Part shown: piece after piece, positions 28,046 to 37,475 of the stretch
Layout of the letters: each line of letters opens with the position of its first letter
Numbering within the stretch: position 1 is the first letter of the stretch
From: an uncultured Christensenella sp.
GTDB lineage: Bacteria; Bacillota; Clostridia; Christensenellales; UBA3700
NCBI GenBank assembly: GCA_910577845.1
Contig: CAJTNA010000003.1
Location: 74,095-138,094, forward strand
DNA length: 64,000 nt
Direction of reading: 5' to 3'
The notes under the pieces: generated by a model
The model's input: the letters and a program-made list of their open reading frames with translations, nothing else
What the model was told of the DNA's origin: nothing
Databases searched by the model: none
Translations under genes and position numbers: made by a program

Positions 28046-29512
28046 ATGTCATTAATCAACATACAAAATTTAACTTTTGCTTATGATTGCGGTACACAAG
28101 ATATTTTTAAAGATGTAAGCTTTCAGATTGATACAAACTGGAAGCTTGGACTTGTTGGCAGAAACGGTAGAGGTAAAACAACTTTTTTAAAGTTATTAAT
28201 GAAAGAATTTGAATATCAAGGTACCATAAGTGGCACAATGCAATTTACTTATTTCCCTTACCTTATCAAGGAGCAAAACAAACTTGTATGCAACATTATG
28301 GAGGAACTTTGCCCTACTGCAGAAGAATGGGAAATTCTACGAGAATTTTCCTTTTTGCAACTTGACTATGACAATTATCAATCTACTTTTAGCACTTTAT
28401 CTAATGGTGAAAAAACTAAAATTTTGCTAGCTGGATTATTTTTAAATGAGAATAACTACTTACTAATTGATGAACCTACAAACCATTTAGATTCCCAAGG
28501 TAGAAAGGTATTGGCAAATTATCTAAGGAAAAAGAAAAGTTTCATTTTAGTATCTCACGATAGATACTTTCTTGATATGTGCACTGACCATATTTTATCA
28601 ATTAACAAAAGCAATATAGAAGTTCAAAAAGGTAACTTTTCTAGTTGGTTTAATAACTTTAATGCCACACAAGCATTTGAGGAAGCTCAAAATGAACAAT
28701 TGAAAAAAGAAATTGCAAGGTTATCAAAAGCCACAAAACGTACTAGCGAATGGGCAGACAAAGTTGAATCAAGCAAATATGGTAATGGTCCAGTTGATAG
28801 AGGTTTTATTGGTCATAAATCTGCAAAAATGATGAAGCGTGCAAAAGCAACTGAAAATAGACAATTAAAGTCAATTGAACAAAAATCTGAATTATTGCAA
28901 AATACAGAAAGAATGGAAGAACTAAAAATCACTTGCCTACCATATCATAATGACAAGTTAATAAACACTAATAATCTAAAAATATTTTATGACGGCAACA
29001 GCATATGTGAACATATTGAATTAACAATAAAACAAGGTGATAGATTGCTCCTAAATGGCAAAAATGGTTGTGGTAAAAGTAGCTTGTTAAAATTAATTGT
29101 AGGCGAAAATATTGAGTATAGTGGAAATATCACTATACCTAACGATTTAAAAATTTCATATATCCCACAAAACGCAGATAATTTACGTGGTAGCTTAACA
29201 AATTTCTCGCTTGAAAACAATATCGACCAAGCACTATTTAGAGCAATTTTAAATAAAATGGGCTTTGATACTAAAGAGCAAATTGAGGATATTGAAAAAT
29301 TGTCTGAGGGACAAAAAAAGAAAATCTTACTTGCAAAAAGTTTATCTGAAAAAGCACATTTGTATGTCTGGGACGAGCCATTGAATTATTTAGATATTTT
29401 TACTCGTATGCAGATTGAAAACCTTTTAAAAAATACAGAATTAAGCATTGTTTTTGTTGAGCACGATATTGCTTTTGGTCAAAAAATTGCAAATAAAATT
29501 TACAATTTCTAA
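28046..29512 (+). CDS. ABC-F ATPase, Lsa/Vga-like antibiotic-resistance type
   Basis: The 488-residue protein has two ATP-binding cassettes and no membrane segments. Cassette 1 has Walker A GRNGRGKTT, signature LSNGEKTK and Walker B LLIDEPTNHLD. Cassette 2 has GKNGCGKSS, LSEGQKKK and YVWDEPLNYLD. Between them is a charged inter-domain linker with RGFIGHKSAKMMKRAKA, similar to the linker of the Lsa group of target-protection proteins. These bind the ribosomal E site and displace lincosamides, streptogramin A or pleuromutilins. A role in resistance is inferred from the linker and the attenuation-like leader; a housekeeping ABC-F function is possible. The start follows GAGGTG. Confidence 0.85.
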   Translation: MSLINIQNLTFAYDCGTQDIFKDVSFQIDTNWKLGLVGRNGRGKTTFLKLLMKEFEYQGTISGTMQFTYFPYLIKEQNKLVCNIMEELCPTAEEWEILREFSFLQLDYDNYQSTFSTLSNGEKTKILLAGLFLNENNYLLIDEPTNHLDSQGRKVLANYLRKKKSFILVSHDRYFLDMCTDHILSINKSNIEVQKGNFSSWFNNFNATQAFEEAQNEQLKKEIARLSKATKRTSEWADKVESSKYGNGPVDRGFIGHKSAKMMKRAKATENRQLKSIEQKSELLQNTERMEELKITCLPYHNDKLINTNNLKIFYDGNSICEHIELTIKQGDRLLLNGKNGCGKSSLLKLIVGENIEYSGNITIPNDLKISYIPQNADNLRGSLTNFSLENNIDQALFRAILNKMGFDTKEQIEDIEKLSEGQKKKILLAKSLSEKAHLYVWDEPLNYLDIFTRMQIENLLKNTELSIVFVEHDIAFGQKIANKIYNF

Positions 29513-29630
29513 TTAAGCACTGAAATAAAATCAGTTAAAATCAAAAAAATTTTTTTAATCTTAAAAATATTTAGTAGCGGAATAAAAAATATTATTGAAT
29601 AAGCACCCTAAGAAAATAAACACCCTAAGT

Positions 29631-29957
29631 TTATTTTCTTATAAATTTTTCATCTTTTTTGTCTGCTAAAATGCTTTGATAATTTTCAACTTTCATATGC
29701 AAATCATATTTATCTCTTAAAAAAGATATCTTTTCCATTAATGGTGATGAATGGTGATTGTCTAGTGCTTCTCTACTAGTCCAACTATCAATTAGCAAAA
29801 CACTTTCCTCGTCATTTATTGGTAAGTAATACTCATATTTCAGATTTCCATTTTCTTTTCGTATTTCGTCAACAATACCAGAAGTTATCATTTCATTTAT
29901 AAACTTTTTAGCATTTCCATTTTTTCCTGTATAGTAAATATTTATAGTTAAACTCAT
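29631..29957 (-). CDS. Small antibiotic-biosynthesis-monooxygenase-fold (ABM/YgiN-like) protein
   Basis: The 108-residue protein resembles the dimeric alpha-beta ABM fold: an opening MSLTINIYYTGKNGNAKKFI strand-helix, the core YEYYLPINDEESVLLIDSWTSREALDNHHSS and a following helix. Homologues are often quinol or heme-related oxygenases, but many have no known reaction. I chose ATG at 29957 because GAGAGG lies 7 bases before it; a TTG two codons earlier is too close to that site. The stop codon falls inside an inverted repeat (29611-29641). No operon partner. Confidence 0.8.
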   Translation of the reverse strand: MSLTINIYYTGKNGNAKKFINEMITSGIVDEIRKENGNLKYEYYLPINDEESVLLIDSWTSREALDNHHSSPLMEKISFLRDKYDLHMKVENYQSILADKKDEKFIRK

Positions 29958-30229
29958 AAACAAACCTCTCTAATATTATCTATATTTTATCATAATTAAA
30001 AAAATTAATCAACTCCTAAAATTAATACAAGTAACAAATTGCAATTATGATAATATTGTGATTTAGGCATTATAAAATTTTACAAAACCATCAAAAAATC
30101 GAGGTTAAATTTATATTTTAATAATTTTTAGGGCAAGTAACAGCTTTAAAATTATAAATTTCCGTTGAATAAAATCTTCACACATAAAAATTTTTATGCA
30201 TAGTATGTACAAAAATGGAGGATATAATA

Positions 30230-31294
30230 ATGGCTTTTGCTGGAAATTATACTATAGGTGCAAATGATGAACACGGCATACAACCAGTTACTCCTGGTAA
30301 GAGAACACCAATAATGCCTTACATAAATAGAAGTTTTTATGAAAATGAATTTAATCGTCCCGCAAAATTGTATTTTCTGATTGCTTGTTTACGAACTGGC
30401 TTTAACATTTTTGATGTTAAACCAGAGCTTTCAGATGTTTCAATCAATCAGCGTGTTGTTAGAGCAAACAGACAAAATTTAACTTGTTTGGTTACATATG
30501 CTTACAATGCAATTGGTAACGATTTATCTTTTAACTCCACTAATGGACATTTAGTTTTTTATTCAAATGAAAACCGATTTACTCAACCAAGCAAATTACT
30601 TGCGTATGATATATCAAGTGGCTTAAGTGAAGAAATTGACACTAAAAATTTAGGCATTGGCACTCTATACGGCATAGGAATGCTAAGAAACATTAACTGC
30701 CCTGCTGTTGTTGCAGAATGTGGATTTATGACTAATTTTGAGGAAGCAAAATTAATGATGGACCCTGACTTCCAAAGAGATTGTGGTGATGGCGGTGCAA
30801 TTGGAGTAAGCAATAATTTAGATGTTGAATACATTGCGAATATTGATTACACTCAAATGTCTACAATTAGATATGGCAACAGAGGAAATGTCGTAAAATT
30901 TTTGCAATGTTACTTAAATTTATATGGTAATGCCCTAACTATTGATGGTATATTTGGTAGTGGCACTCAAAATGCAGTATACAAATTTCAACAACAAAAC
31001 AATTTAGCTGTTGATGGTATTGTTGGCAGAAATACTTGGAGAACTTTAATGATGCAAGATAGCAAGTTACCATTGTTAAGGTCTGGCAGTCGTGGTGTAT
31101 ATGTACGTTACTTACAACAAAAGTTGGTTGCAAAACTATACCCTGCTGGAACTGCAGACGGAATATTTGGCAATAATACTCTTAATGCAGTGAAACAATT
31201 CCAAGAAGAAAACGGACTTGCGGTTGATGGTATAGTTGGGCCACTAACTTGGGCAAAATTAACTCCTATTGGCGGTGGAAGAACTCAATCATAA
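30230..31294 (+). CDS. Amidase_3-like protein with two peptidoglycan-binding domains; zinc site incomplete
   Basis: Residues 1 to about 195 resemble N-acetylmuramoyl-L-alanine amidases (Amidase_3): first zinc His at H15 in EHGI, TPGKRTP, a Glu in ENEFNR (38-42), RVVRAN, and the catalytic Glu163 in VVAECGFMTN. The usual SIHANA-type zinc His is missing; the matching segment VTYAYNA (88-94) has Ala91. Two PG_binding_1 repeats follow (about 210-270 and 285-345), each with DGIFGxxTxNAVxxFQ. No signal peptide is seen, as in some spore-cortex enzymes. The start at 30230 is set by GGAGG 8 bases upstream; an earlier in-frame ATG at 30215 has no such site. It may be a cell-wall-binding protein rather than an active amidase. 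Confidence 0.82.
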   Translation: MAFAGNYTIGANDEHGIQPVTPGKRTPIMPYINRSFYENEFNRPAKLYFLIACLRTGFNIFDVKPELSDVSINQRVVRANRQNLTCLVTYAYNAIGNDLSFNSTNGHLVFYSNENRFTQPSKLLAYDISSGLSEEIDTKNLGIGTLYGIGMLRNINCPAVVAECGFMTNFEEAKLMMDPDFQRDCGDGGAIGVSNNLDVEYIANIDYTQMSTIRYGNRGNVVKFLQCYLNLYGNALTIDGIFGSGTQNAVYKFQQQNNLAVDGIVGRNTWRTLMMQDSKLPLLRSGSRGVYVRYLQQKLVAKLYPAGTADGIFGNNTLNAVKQFQEENGLAVDGIVGPLTWAKLTPIGGGRTQS

Positions 31295-31365
31295 TTTAAG
31301 CTATTTAGCGAATTAACATTACATATTTTACATAATACTTTTTTAATTAAACATAGTAGTCCAAT

Positions 31366-31404
31366 AAACAGCAAGGCAAATTTATCATTTCACCTTGCTG
31401 TTTT
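31366..31404 (+). terminator. Intrinsic terminator after the amidase-like gene
   Basis: AAACAGCAAGG pairs with CCTTGCTGTTT across a 16-base loop, followed by TT. Confidence 0.7.
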
Positions 31405-31493
31405 AATGCTATTTAATTTTTTAATTCTGTCCATATAAATTATAATATAAAGAATTACAATATTTAAAATTTTTTATATTAATATAAATTGTT

Positions 31494-31925
31494 TTACTTA
31501 ATTAATTTTATTTTACCTAGTAATGGCAATTCCTTTTCTTGGTCAGTTACAACATATACAATTCCAATAATTCCCAACACAAATATAAATAAAGAATACA
31601 AGCCAATAAAAATACTAAAGAACCATAAAAAGCCAGAAACAATACCCAATACAACATTACCCACTAGTGAAAATAATAGCAACACTAATCCCTCATTTGC
31701 GTGACGTATTGCCCTTGAATCATCTTTATAAAGCAATAATGGAACAAAAAATAAAATTCCAAACAAGTAACATAATGAAAATAAAATTTTTTTAGTCACT
31801 TCGTCATCAGAATTTATATTTACACTTTTGTTTTTGTTATTCTCTTTTTCATTAACAATTTCAACCTCAACCTCGGAAGCTTTGTTACATTCAGTCTCTT
31901 CAGTATTAAACTCTTTTTCGCTCAT
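31494..31925 (-). CDS. Small membrane protein, DUF4870/Tic20-like
   Basis: The 143-residue protein has an acidic/polar N-terminal tail (about 1-45) and then three or four membrane helices with the pattern ILFSLCYLFGILFFVPLLLYKDDSRAIRHANEGL, which resembles DUF4870 proteins (HxNEGL-type motif after helix one). Function unknown. The ATG at 31925 is preferred because GAGGTG lies 6 bases before it; an in-frame GTG at 31934 overlaps that site. It is convergent with the amidase-like gene and divergent from the M60 protease gene. Confidence 0.75.
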   Translation of the reverse strand: MSEKEFNTEETECNKASEVEVEIVNEKENNKNKSVNINSDDEVTKKILFSLCYLFGILFFVPLLLYKDDSRAIRHANEGLVLLLFSLVGNVVLGIVSGFLWFFSIFIGLYSLFIFVLGIIGIVYVVTDQEKELPLLGKIKLIK

Positions 31926-32147
31926 TAAATTCACCTCAATAATTTTAAGTCTAAATATGCATTAAGCAAACTCATCTTTGTATTTTTATTATACGCACAA
32001 ATTCCAAATTTGTCAATTAAGTATATTAGTTTATTGCAACTATTACACACTTAGTCAAAAACTTACTTAGATTTTTTAGCAAAGATAAATTTTTGGTAAA
32101 TTATTCTATTAATATTAAATTTAATATTTAAAACTGCATTAGCTTTC

Positions 32148-32176
32148 TTGACAATTTGTTCATATTATATTATACT
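32148..32176 (+). promoter_or_regulatory. Strong sigma-A promoter of the M60 protease gene
   Basis: TTGACA (32148-32153), 17 bases, TATACT (32171-32176), 57 bases before the start codon. The remaining DNA between 31926 and 32147 is AT-rich with no gene seen. Confidence 0.85.
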
Positions 32177-32233
32177 TGTGATGTATAATTATTTATATAT
32201 AAATAACAAAAATTTTTAATTGGGAGATTTAAA

Positions 32234-35200
32234 ATGGCAGAAAAAAATTCCAAAACAAAAAATGCTGAAAGTACACCTAAAGCTACTGGAACTAAAACTA
32301 CCACTAGCAAAGATACTACAGCCAAAAAAGCGGAATCAAGTGCAAAAGCAACTACTTCCGCAAAATCTACGACTGCTAAAGCAAGTGCAACAAAAGCTGA
32401 AAGCACTAAGGCAACAAGTAGTAAGGCTACTGCCGAAAAAGCTGAAACTAAAAAGACTGCTACGGCAGAAAAAACAACTAGTAACAGCAAAGTTACTAAT
32501 GTAAGCAAAACTACTACAGCTAATAAGTCTACCAAAGCAACTACTGCAACTACTAAAGCTGTGACTAAGGCTACAGCAACTAAGGAAACTGCAAAGGTTG
32601 CAAGTAGCACAAAATCTTCAATTGCAAAAGAGAATAAAGCTGAAACAAAAGATATTGACAATGTAGCAACTAAAAATTCTAGTGCAAATAAGAAAGAACC
32701 AAAGTCTGCAAACACTAAGGTTGAAGCTAAAGCTACTGAAAACAAAACAGCAACAAAAACCAGTGCAAAAACAAGCAATAAAGTTGATAGCAAAGCCGAT
32801 ACTAATGTAACTAGCAAATCAAGTACGAAAAGTAATACAAAAGCTGACTTAAAGACTGCGGAACAACCTAAAGCAACAACTGCTAAGGTTGAGCAAAAAA
32901 ATACAGCAAAAGCTGAAAATAAGGCTGTTGCAAATAAGGCAACTACTAACTCAGCAGATACTAAAACTACAAAGAAAATAGCTGATAAAGCTCAGACTAA
33001 AGAAGCTGAAAATAGTTCTGCTAAAGAGGAAATAGTTGCAAGCAAGGCTGAGGATAATAAGGCTGAAAAGTCAAAATTTGATTTTTCTGCTATGTTTGCT
33101 TTTGGCAAAAAAAATAATACTGAAAATAATGCAGAAACAAATGTAAAAAAACCTAAGGCTAATAACAATAATAAGCAAGATAATCAAAAGGTATCGTTTA
33201 AAGATAAAATGGTGGCTATGGCTGCTGGCAAAAACAAACAAGAAAATACAAGCACAGCAACTAAAGCAGTTTCTAATTCAAACGGACAAGGCAAAACTAC
33301 TTTTGTTGATTTCTTTAAAGGCAATAAAATTCGTCTTTTTGCGATAATTGCTTTGGCATTGTTCTTAATGTTCATATTTATTTTAAGTATATCTTTGGGC
33401 GTGGTTAATGCAAACAAAAACAAATTACCAAGCAATTCAAGCCAAAGCATTAAGAGTGATAGCATTACTACTGGCTCTACATATGACTATGAATACCGCA
33501 CTACTGCTACTGCCGGTTATAATGCTGAAATACTTGGCTATGTTGACAGAAAAATCCCTACTGAAGTATCATATGAAAGTGCTTCAGGATTAGCAGAAAA
33601 ATACTATCCTAAATATGGTCATACACCTCAAGGTATGAGTGATGCTTCGCTAAGACAAAAACTTGTTAATGAAGCTATTAAACTATGTACAATTAATACA
33701 AGAATAGGTAGCGATGGTTATCCTCCAAATACTTATGACAAAATGGATAAAGATGGTAATCTATATCTAAATGGACAACGTGTTACTGGTAGTCCTAATA
33801 AGCTTTATAAACACATTAGCTCTGTAGGTATGTATTATGGTGATATATCAAATGATGAAAAAGCCGTAATCAAAAAAATGACTTTTAATCCTCGTTCATT
33901 CCATACTCAAGAAATGTATAATGTAACAGGCTTATATGCTCCTGCAGGCGAAGTAATAAAAGTTGAAATAAGCAAAGAGGATATGGAGCGAACTGGTGGC
34001 GTTTTGATACACATAGGTCAGGCTCTTTACAATAGAAAGGCAAATAACATTTGGGTAGCAAAAGGTCAAATGCAAAGATTCCCAGTAATATTAAACTCAA
34101 TGATGATAACAAAGAATACTGCTGAATATATTGCAGAAAAAGATGTTTATGTTGGATACATTGGTTCCTTCCTAGGTGGTCCAATTTATGTAACAAATTC
34201 AAATGCAAGTCTTCATCGCATAACCACAAGCTTTAGTATGACTATTTCTGGTGGTGTAACTTATTCTCACTTTATCTTAGGTCACACTACACCAGAGGAA
34301 TTTGATGCAAATAAAGACTCTACTGTACCTTATTTTGATTTAGAAGTTTGGGATAATGGTGTATTACACTCTGGTCCAAAGATGTATGCTCAAAACTACT
34401 CTTATGACGATTTATACAAAGTTGCAGTTTTATGGGATAAAATTACATCAGTTACTACATATGGCTATAATCAAAATATAGTATTTTTATATGACCCGTT
34501 TGTTGCTGCAGGTGCTGCGGTAGCTTTTCCAACTCAAGGTGCAGTAAACTGCCCTGGTAGCTGGATGGCGAACGCCTTAAACTATGAAGGTTTACGTAAA
34601 TCTGGTGGTTGGGGTAATCTGCACGAATATCACCACAATTTCCAAGGCTATGGTGTTGGAGCTGGCGGTGAGGTAACTAACAATGCACTTACTCTTGTAT
34701 CATATGCCCTATTTACACAAATATCTTCCTCAAGACAGATGGGTAACTTTGGTGCAACAGGTCTTGGCGGTTGGAATAGATATACAGTAGCAACTTGGGC
34801 TTTGGAACAAGTTAAACGTATTCAAAATCCTAACCAAAACCCAGAAAATGGTAATAAAGGTTTATCTTTGTATGCTACCCTACTACATAATTTTGGTCCA
34901 GACGCATTTATGCAAGTTAGAAAATTGGGGGGCGGTCAATCTTACCAAAACTACTTTAAAAAGTGGGAACAAGTTACTCACTATAATATGACATACTACT
35001 TCTCTGAGATGTTAAGAGCAAACGAAGTTCAACCAGGAACGATTACTGATGAATGGTTGAAAGCAAACTCTAATCCGAATTATCCAATGTTTGTACCAGT
35101 TTCAAGCGTATATCAAACTGGACGTGGCTATAACTATGATAACGTAAATAAGTTCAATAAAACAATGCAACCATATGTAATAGCTTACGGACAAGATTTT

Positions 35201-36994
35201 ACAATTGACCTATCACCTTATACACTTTTAGCAGATGGAAACCATAAATCAGGCAGTATAGTTTTACCAGAAGGTTTCTCATACAAAGTTAAAAGTATTA
35301 CTCAACCGGAAAACGGCGTTATAACAAGAATAGGTAATGACAACTATCTTTATAACTTATCACCTAACGATAAATTAATGACTGGTGAGATTTATGTTAC
35401 ATTAGAAATAACAAAAGATGATAACGCATTTGTCGTTGAAGATGTTGATTTGATATTGGAGTTTGAGCAATCACACGAACTAACTGGTAGAATGTTGGAG
35501 CGTACTACATATAATTTTGATGGTGAAACAAAATATACCAGTGCTTATGAAGCATTTACGAAAGGATATGCTGGCAATACTGGTGTTATTAAAGGTGACA
35601 ATAAAAACCCTACACAAAACTCTAATACAGATATTTGGATGACTGCTGACCAAGCTAAAGAGGCTAATAGTCACAATAGCGTAATGGAAGTTAAAGGCAA
35701 ATTCCTAATTTCTGAATCGGGCAAATACCGATTCCAGATACGAGGACGGTATAATGTAGCTTTGTTCCTTGCAGTGAACGAAATACCAGAAAAAAATAGT
35801 GACTTTAAACATTATTGTGAATATACGAACAATAGTGGCGGAAGTGCTAATTTCCCGACCGAAAATAATGAGCAAGTGGAAGGGACTTATATCGAACTTG
35901 ACTTAAAATATGGTGACTGGGTATATCTAAGAGCTGTAATGGTATCTATAACAACATCAAAACAACGAACAAGCTTTATTGGTGTTGGTATGGGTAAAGT
36001 ACCTGACCCAATGCCTCAAGTTGATGATAACGGAAATCCGTTACTTGACTCTGATGGAAACCCATTACCAGATATTCAAAACCCAACAACAATAAGCTAT
36101 GCAACTGCATATAGAGAAAGTTATCAACCTGCTGAAAATCACTTTAACCCAGAATACTACTACACCAAAAATCTTGTTTATAGTTATAAAGAAACTAACC
36201 AACAAGTTATTGACACAAAGCAAACTATAGTTGAAACAAATTATAAACCACACAATGCTAATTCAAATAAAATAGAGAATTTGGTTGATGGAGACAAAAA
36301 CACATATATATTTACAACAAATAATAGTTTCTCTGAAACAAATCCATTATATTTTGTTGCTAAGTTTGACCAACCTATTACAGCTAGTGTATTTACTATA
36401 CATTTAAGAAAAAGTACTAATGGTCATCAAAGACCAAAAAAATTAAAATTATACATCAGTTCAAATGGGACTGATTGGGATTTAATTGTAAATACACGAG
36501 CAAGTGATAATCTGCCTCAATCACTACAGCAATTTGAATTTAATAAACTTTACACATTCCAATATTATAAACTGGCAATAGAATCTTCTTTTAATAATTA
36601 TGATATTTTTATTACTGAACTGGAATTTACTTACAAATTCTTGCTAAATAATGGTACTCAATTAGCACTAGGAGATAAAGATTTAAAACTTACTGGTAGT
36701 TGGGATATTCAAAATGTAATTTCAAAATTCGGTCGTGTTTATGTTGGTAAAACTAATTCCGCAATACAATTTGAATTTACTGGTAACAGATTATTGTTAC
36801 TATCTGTGTTGGAAAATAATAATTTTGAAGTTTATATTGATGGTAAAAAAGTTAACTCAATGGACTTTGAAAAAACAGACACAGCATATAAACCAAGTTA
36901 CATTTCACCTGAACTAGAAATAAAAACGCATAGCGTAATTATCAAATGTTTAGGAGAATCAAACTTTGAATCTATAGTTATATATAAGTCATAA
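32234..36994 (+). CDS. Membrane-anchored M60-family (enhancin/mucinase-type) metalloprotease with histone-like cytoplasmic tail
   Basis: This 1586-residue protein has four parts. Residues 1 to about 365 are a repetitive Lys/Ala/Thr/Ser/Glu-rich segment. A single membrane helix follows (about 368-393), giving N-inside topology. The extracellular part has an M60 peptidase domain (about 550-880) with the zinc motif HEYHH at 797-801 and a downstream Glu813, fitting HExxH-x(8-28)-E. Beyond it come a PA14-like region (about 1085-1200), an F5/8-type carbohydrate-binding domain (about 1336-1470) and a final beta-rich domain. M60 enzymes cleave mucin-type O-glycoproteins. The start follows GGGAG. There is no signal-peptidase site or LPXTG motif, so it likely stays anchored. 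It has its own promoter and terminator. Confidence 0.9.
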   Translation: MAEKNSKTKNAESTPKATGTKTTTSKDTTAKKAESSAKATTSAKSTTAKASATKAESTKATSSKATAEKAETKKTATAEKTTSNSKVTNVSKTTTANKSTKATTATTKAVTKATATKETAKVASSTKSSIAKENKAETKDIDNVATKNSSANKKEPKSANTKVEAKATENKTATKTSAKTSNKVDSKADTNVTSKSSTKSNTKADLKTAEQPKATTAKVEQKNTAKAENKAVANKATTNSADTKTTKKIADKAQTKEAENSSAKEEIVASKAEDNKAEKSKFDFSAMFAFGKKNNTENNAETNVKKPKANNNNKQDNQKVSFKDKMVAMAAGKNKQENTSTATKAVSNSNGQGKTTFVDFFKGNKIRLFAIIALALFLMFIFILSISLGVVNANKNKLPSNSSQSIKSDSITTGSTYDYEYRTTATAGYNAEILGYVDRKIPTEVSYESASGLAEKYYPKYGHTPQGMSDASLRQKLVNEAIKLCTINTRIGSDGYPPNTYDKMDKDGNLYLNGQRVTGSPNKLYKHISSVGMYYGDISNDEKAVIKKMTFNPRSFHTQEMYNVTGLYAPAGEVIKVEISKEDMERTGGVLIHIGQALYNRKANNIWVAKGQMQRFPVILNSMMITKNTAEYIAEKDVYVGYIGSFLGGPIYVTNSNASLHRITTSFSMTISGGVTYSHFILGHTTPEEFDANKDSTVPYFDLEVWDNGVLHSGPKMYAQNYSYDDLYKVAVLWDKITSVTTYGYNQNIVFLYDPFVAAGAAVAFPTQGAVNCPGSWMANALNYEGLRKSGGWGNLHEYHHNFQGYGVGAGGEVTNNALTLVSYALFTQISSSRQMGNFGATGLGGWNRYTVATWALEQVKRIQNPNQNPENGNKGLSLYATLLHNFGPDAFMQVRKLGGGQSYQNYFKKWEQVTHYNMTYYFSEMLRANEVQPGTITDEWLKANSNPNYPMFVPVSSVYQTGRGYNYDNVNKFNKTMQPYVIAYGQDFTIDLSPYTLLADGNHKSGSIVLPEGFSYKVKSITQPENGVITRIGNDNYLYNLSPNDKLMTGEIYVTLEITKDDNAFVVEDVDLILEFEQSHELTGRMLERTTYNFDGETKYTSAYEAFTKGYAGNTGVIKGDNKNPTQNSNTDIWMTADQAKEANSHNSVMEVKGKFLISESGKYRFQIRGRYNVALFLAVNEIPEKNSDFKHYCEYTNNSGGSANFPTENNEQVEGTYIELDLKYGDWVYLRAVMVSITTSKQRTSFIGVGMGKVPDPMPQVDDNGNPLLDSDGNPLPDIQNPTTISYATAYRESYQPAENHFNPEYYYTKNLVYSYKETNQQVIDTKQTIVETNYKPHNANSNKIENLVDGDKNTYIFTTNNSFSETNPLYFVAKFDQPITASVFTIHLRKSTNGHQRPKKLKLYISSNGTDWDLIVNTRASDNLPQSLQQFEFNKLYTFQYYKLAIESSFNNYDIFITELEFTYKFLLNNGTQLALGDKDLKLTGSWDIQNVISKFGRVYVGKTNSAIQFEFTGNRLLLLSVLENNNFEVYIDGKKVNSMDFEKTDTAYKPSYISPELEIKTHSVIIKCLGESNFESIVIYKS

Positions 36995-37099
36995 TATCAT
37001 ATGCCATAAACAAATAGCCCTTAGAGGGATTTGCTAGCAAATGATGACAATTGATAATTTAAAGTGCAATAGATTAACAATTAAAAATATCATTAAACA

Positions 37100-37128
37100 A
37101 AAACCTACTCTTTAATTGAGTAGGTTTT
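37100..37128 (+). terminator. Intrinsic terminator after the M60 protease gene
   Basis: AAAACCTACTC / GAGTAGGTTTT, 11-bp stem with a 7-base loop and T-rich end, about 105 bases past the stop. Confidence 0.9.
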
Positions 37129-37299
37129 GTATTTACTTTACCTTTATTTAAAACCTATATACTAAAATATATATGACCTTTATACTTATAAAAATTTTAA
37201 TGTTAAAATTAATAGCATTATTAAGTGATTAACTTATTATACTTAAACTTTAAAAAAATTCAAAAGTAATAAAGTCTCTTAGCTTTTTTATTAATATCA

Positions 37300-37475
37300 A
37301 AAACTTTACTATCAAATCAACTCATTAAGAAAATTAATTATAAACTAGTTTACGTTAAAAGCATTTTTATAACATATTAAAACTTTACTTTCAAATCAAC
37401 TCGTTAAGAAAATTAATTATAAACTAGTTTACGTTAAAAGCATTTTTATAACATATTAAAACTTTACTTTCAAAC
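37300..37475. repeat. 79-bp tandem direct repeat (two copies plus a partial third)
   Basis: The unit beginning AAAACTTTACT recurs with exact 79-base spacing (anchor bases 37304, 37383, 37462). Copies one and two differ at only a few positions; the third breaks off after about 15 bases. It includes TAAACTAGTTTA, a short palindrome. Confidence 0.9.

Noticed and set aside
32170..32817. 215-codon frame antisense to the M60 protease tail, Val/Ala/Leu-rich
   Set aside because: It mirrors the repeat codons of the tail; hydrophobic composition follows from that. No start site.
32234..33330. A separate histone-like gene fused by missed stop
   Set aside because: The frame is continuous into the membrane helix and protease with a single start and promoter; there is no second start near the helix.
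37300..37475. CRISPR array
   Set aside because: The 79-bp units are whole-unit duplications with no unique spacers, and no cas genes are near.
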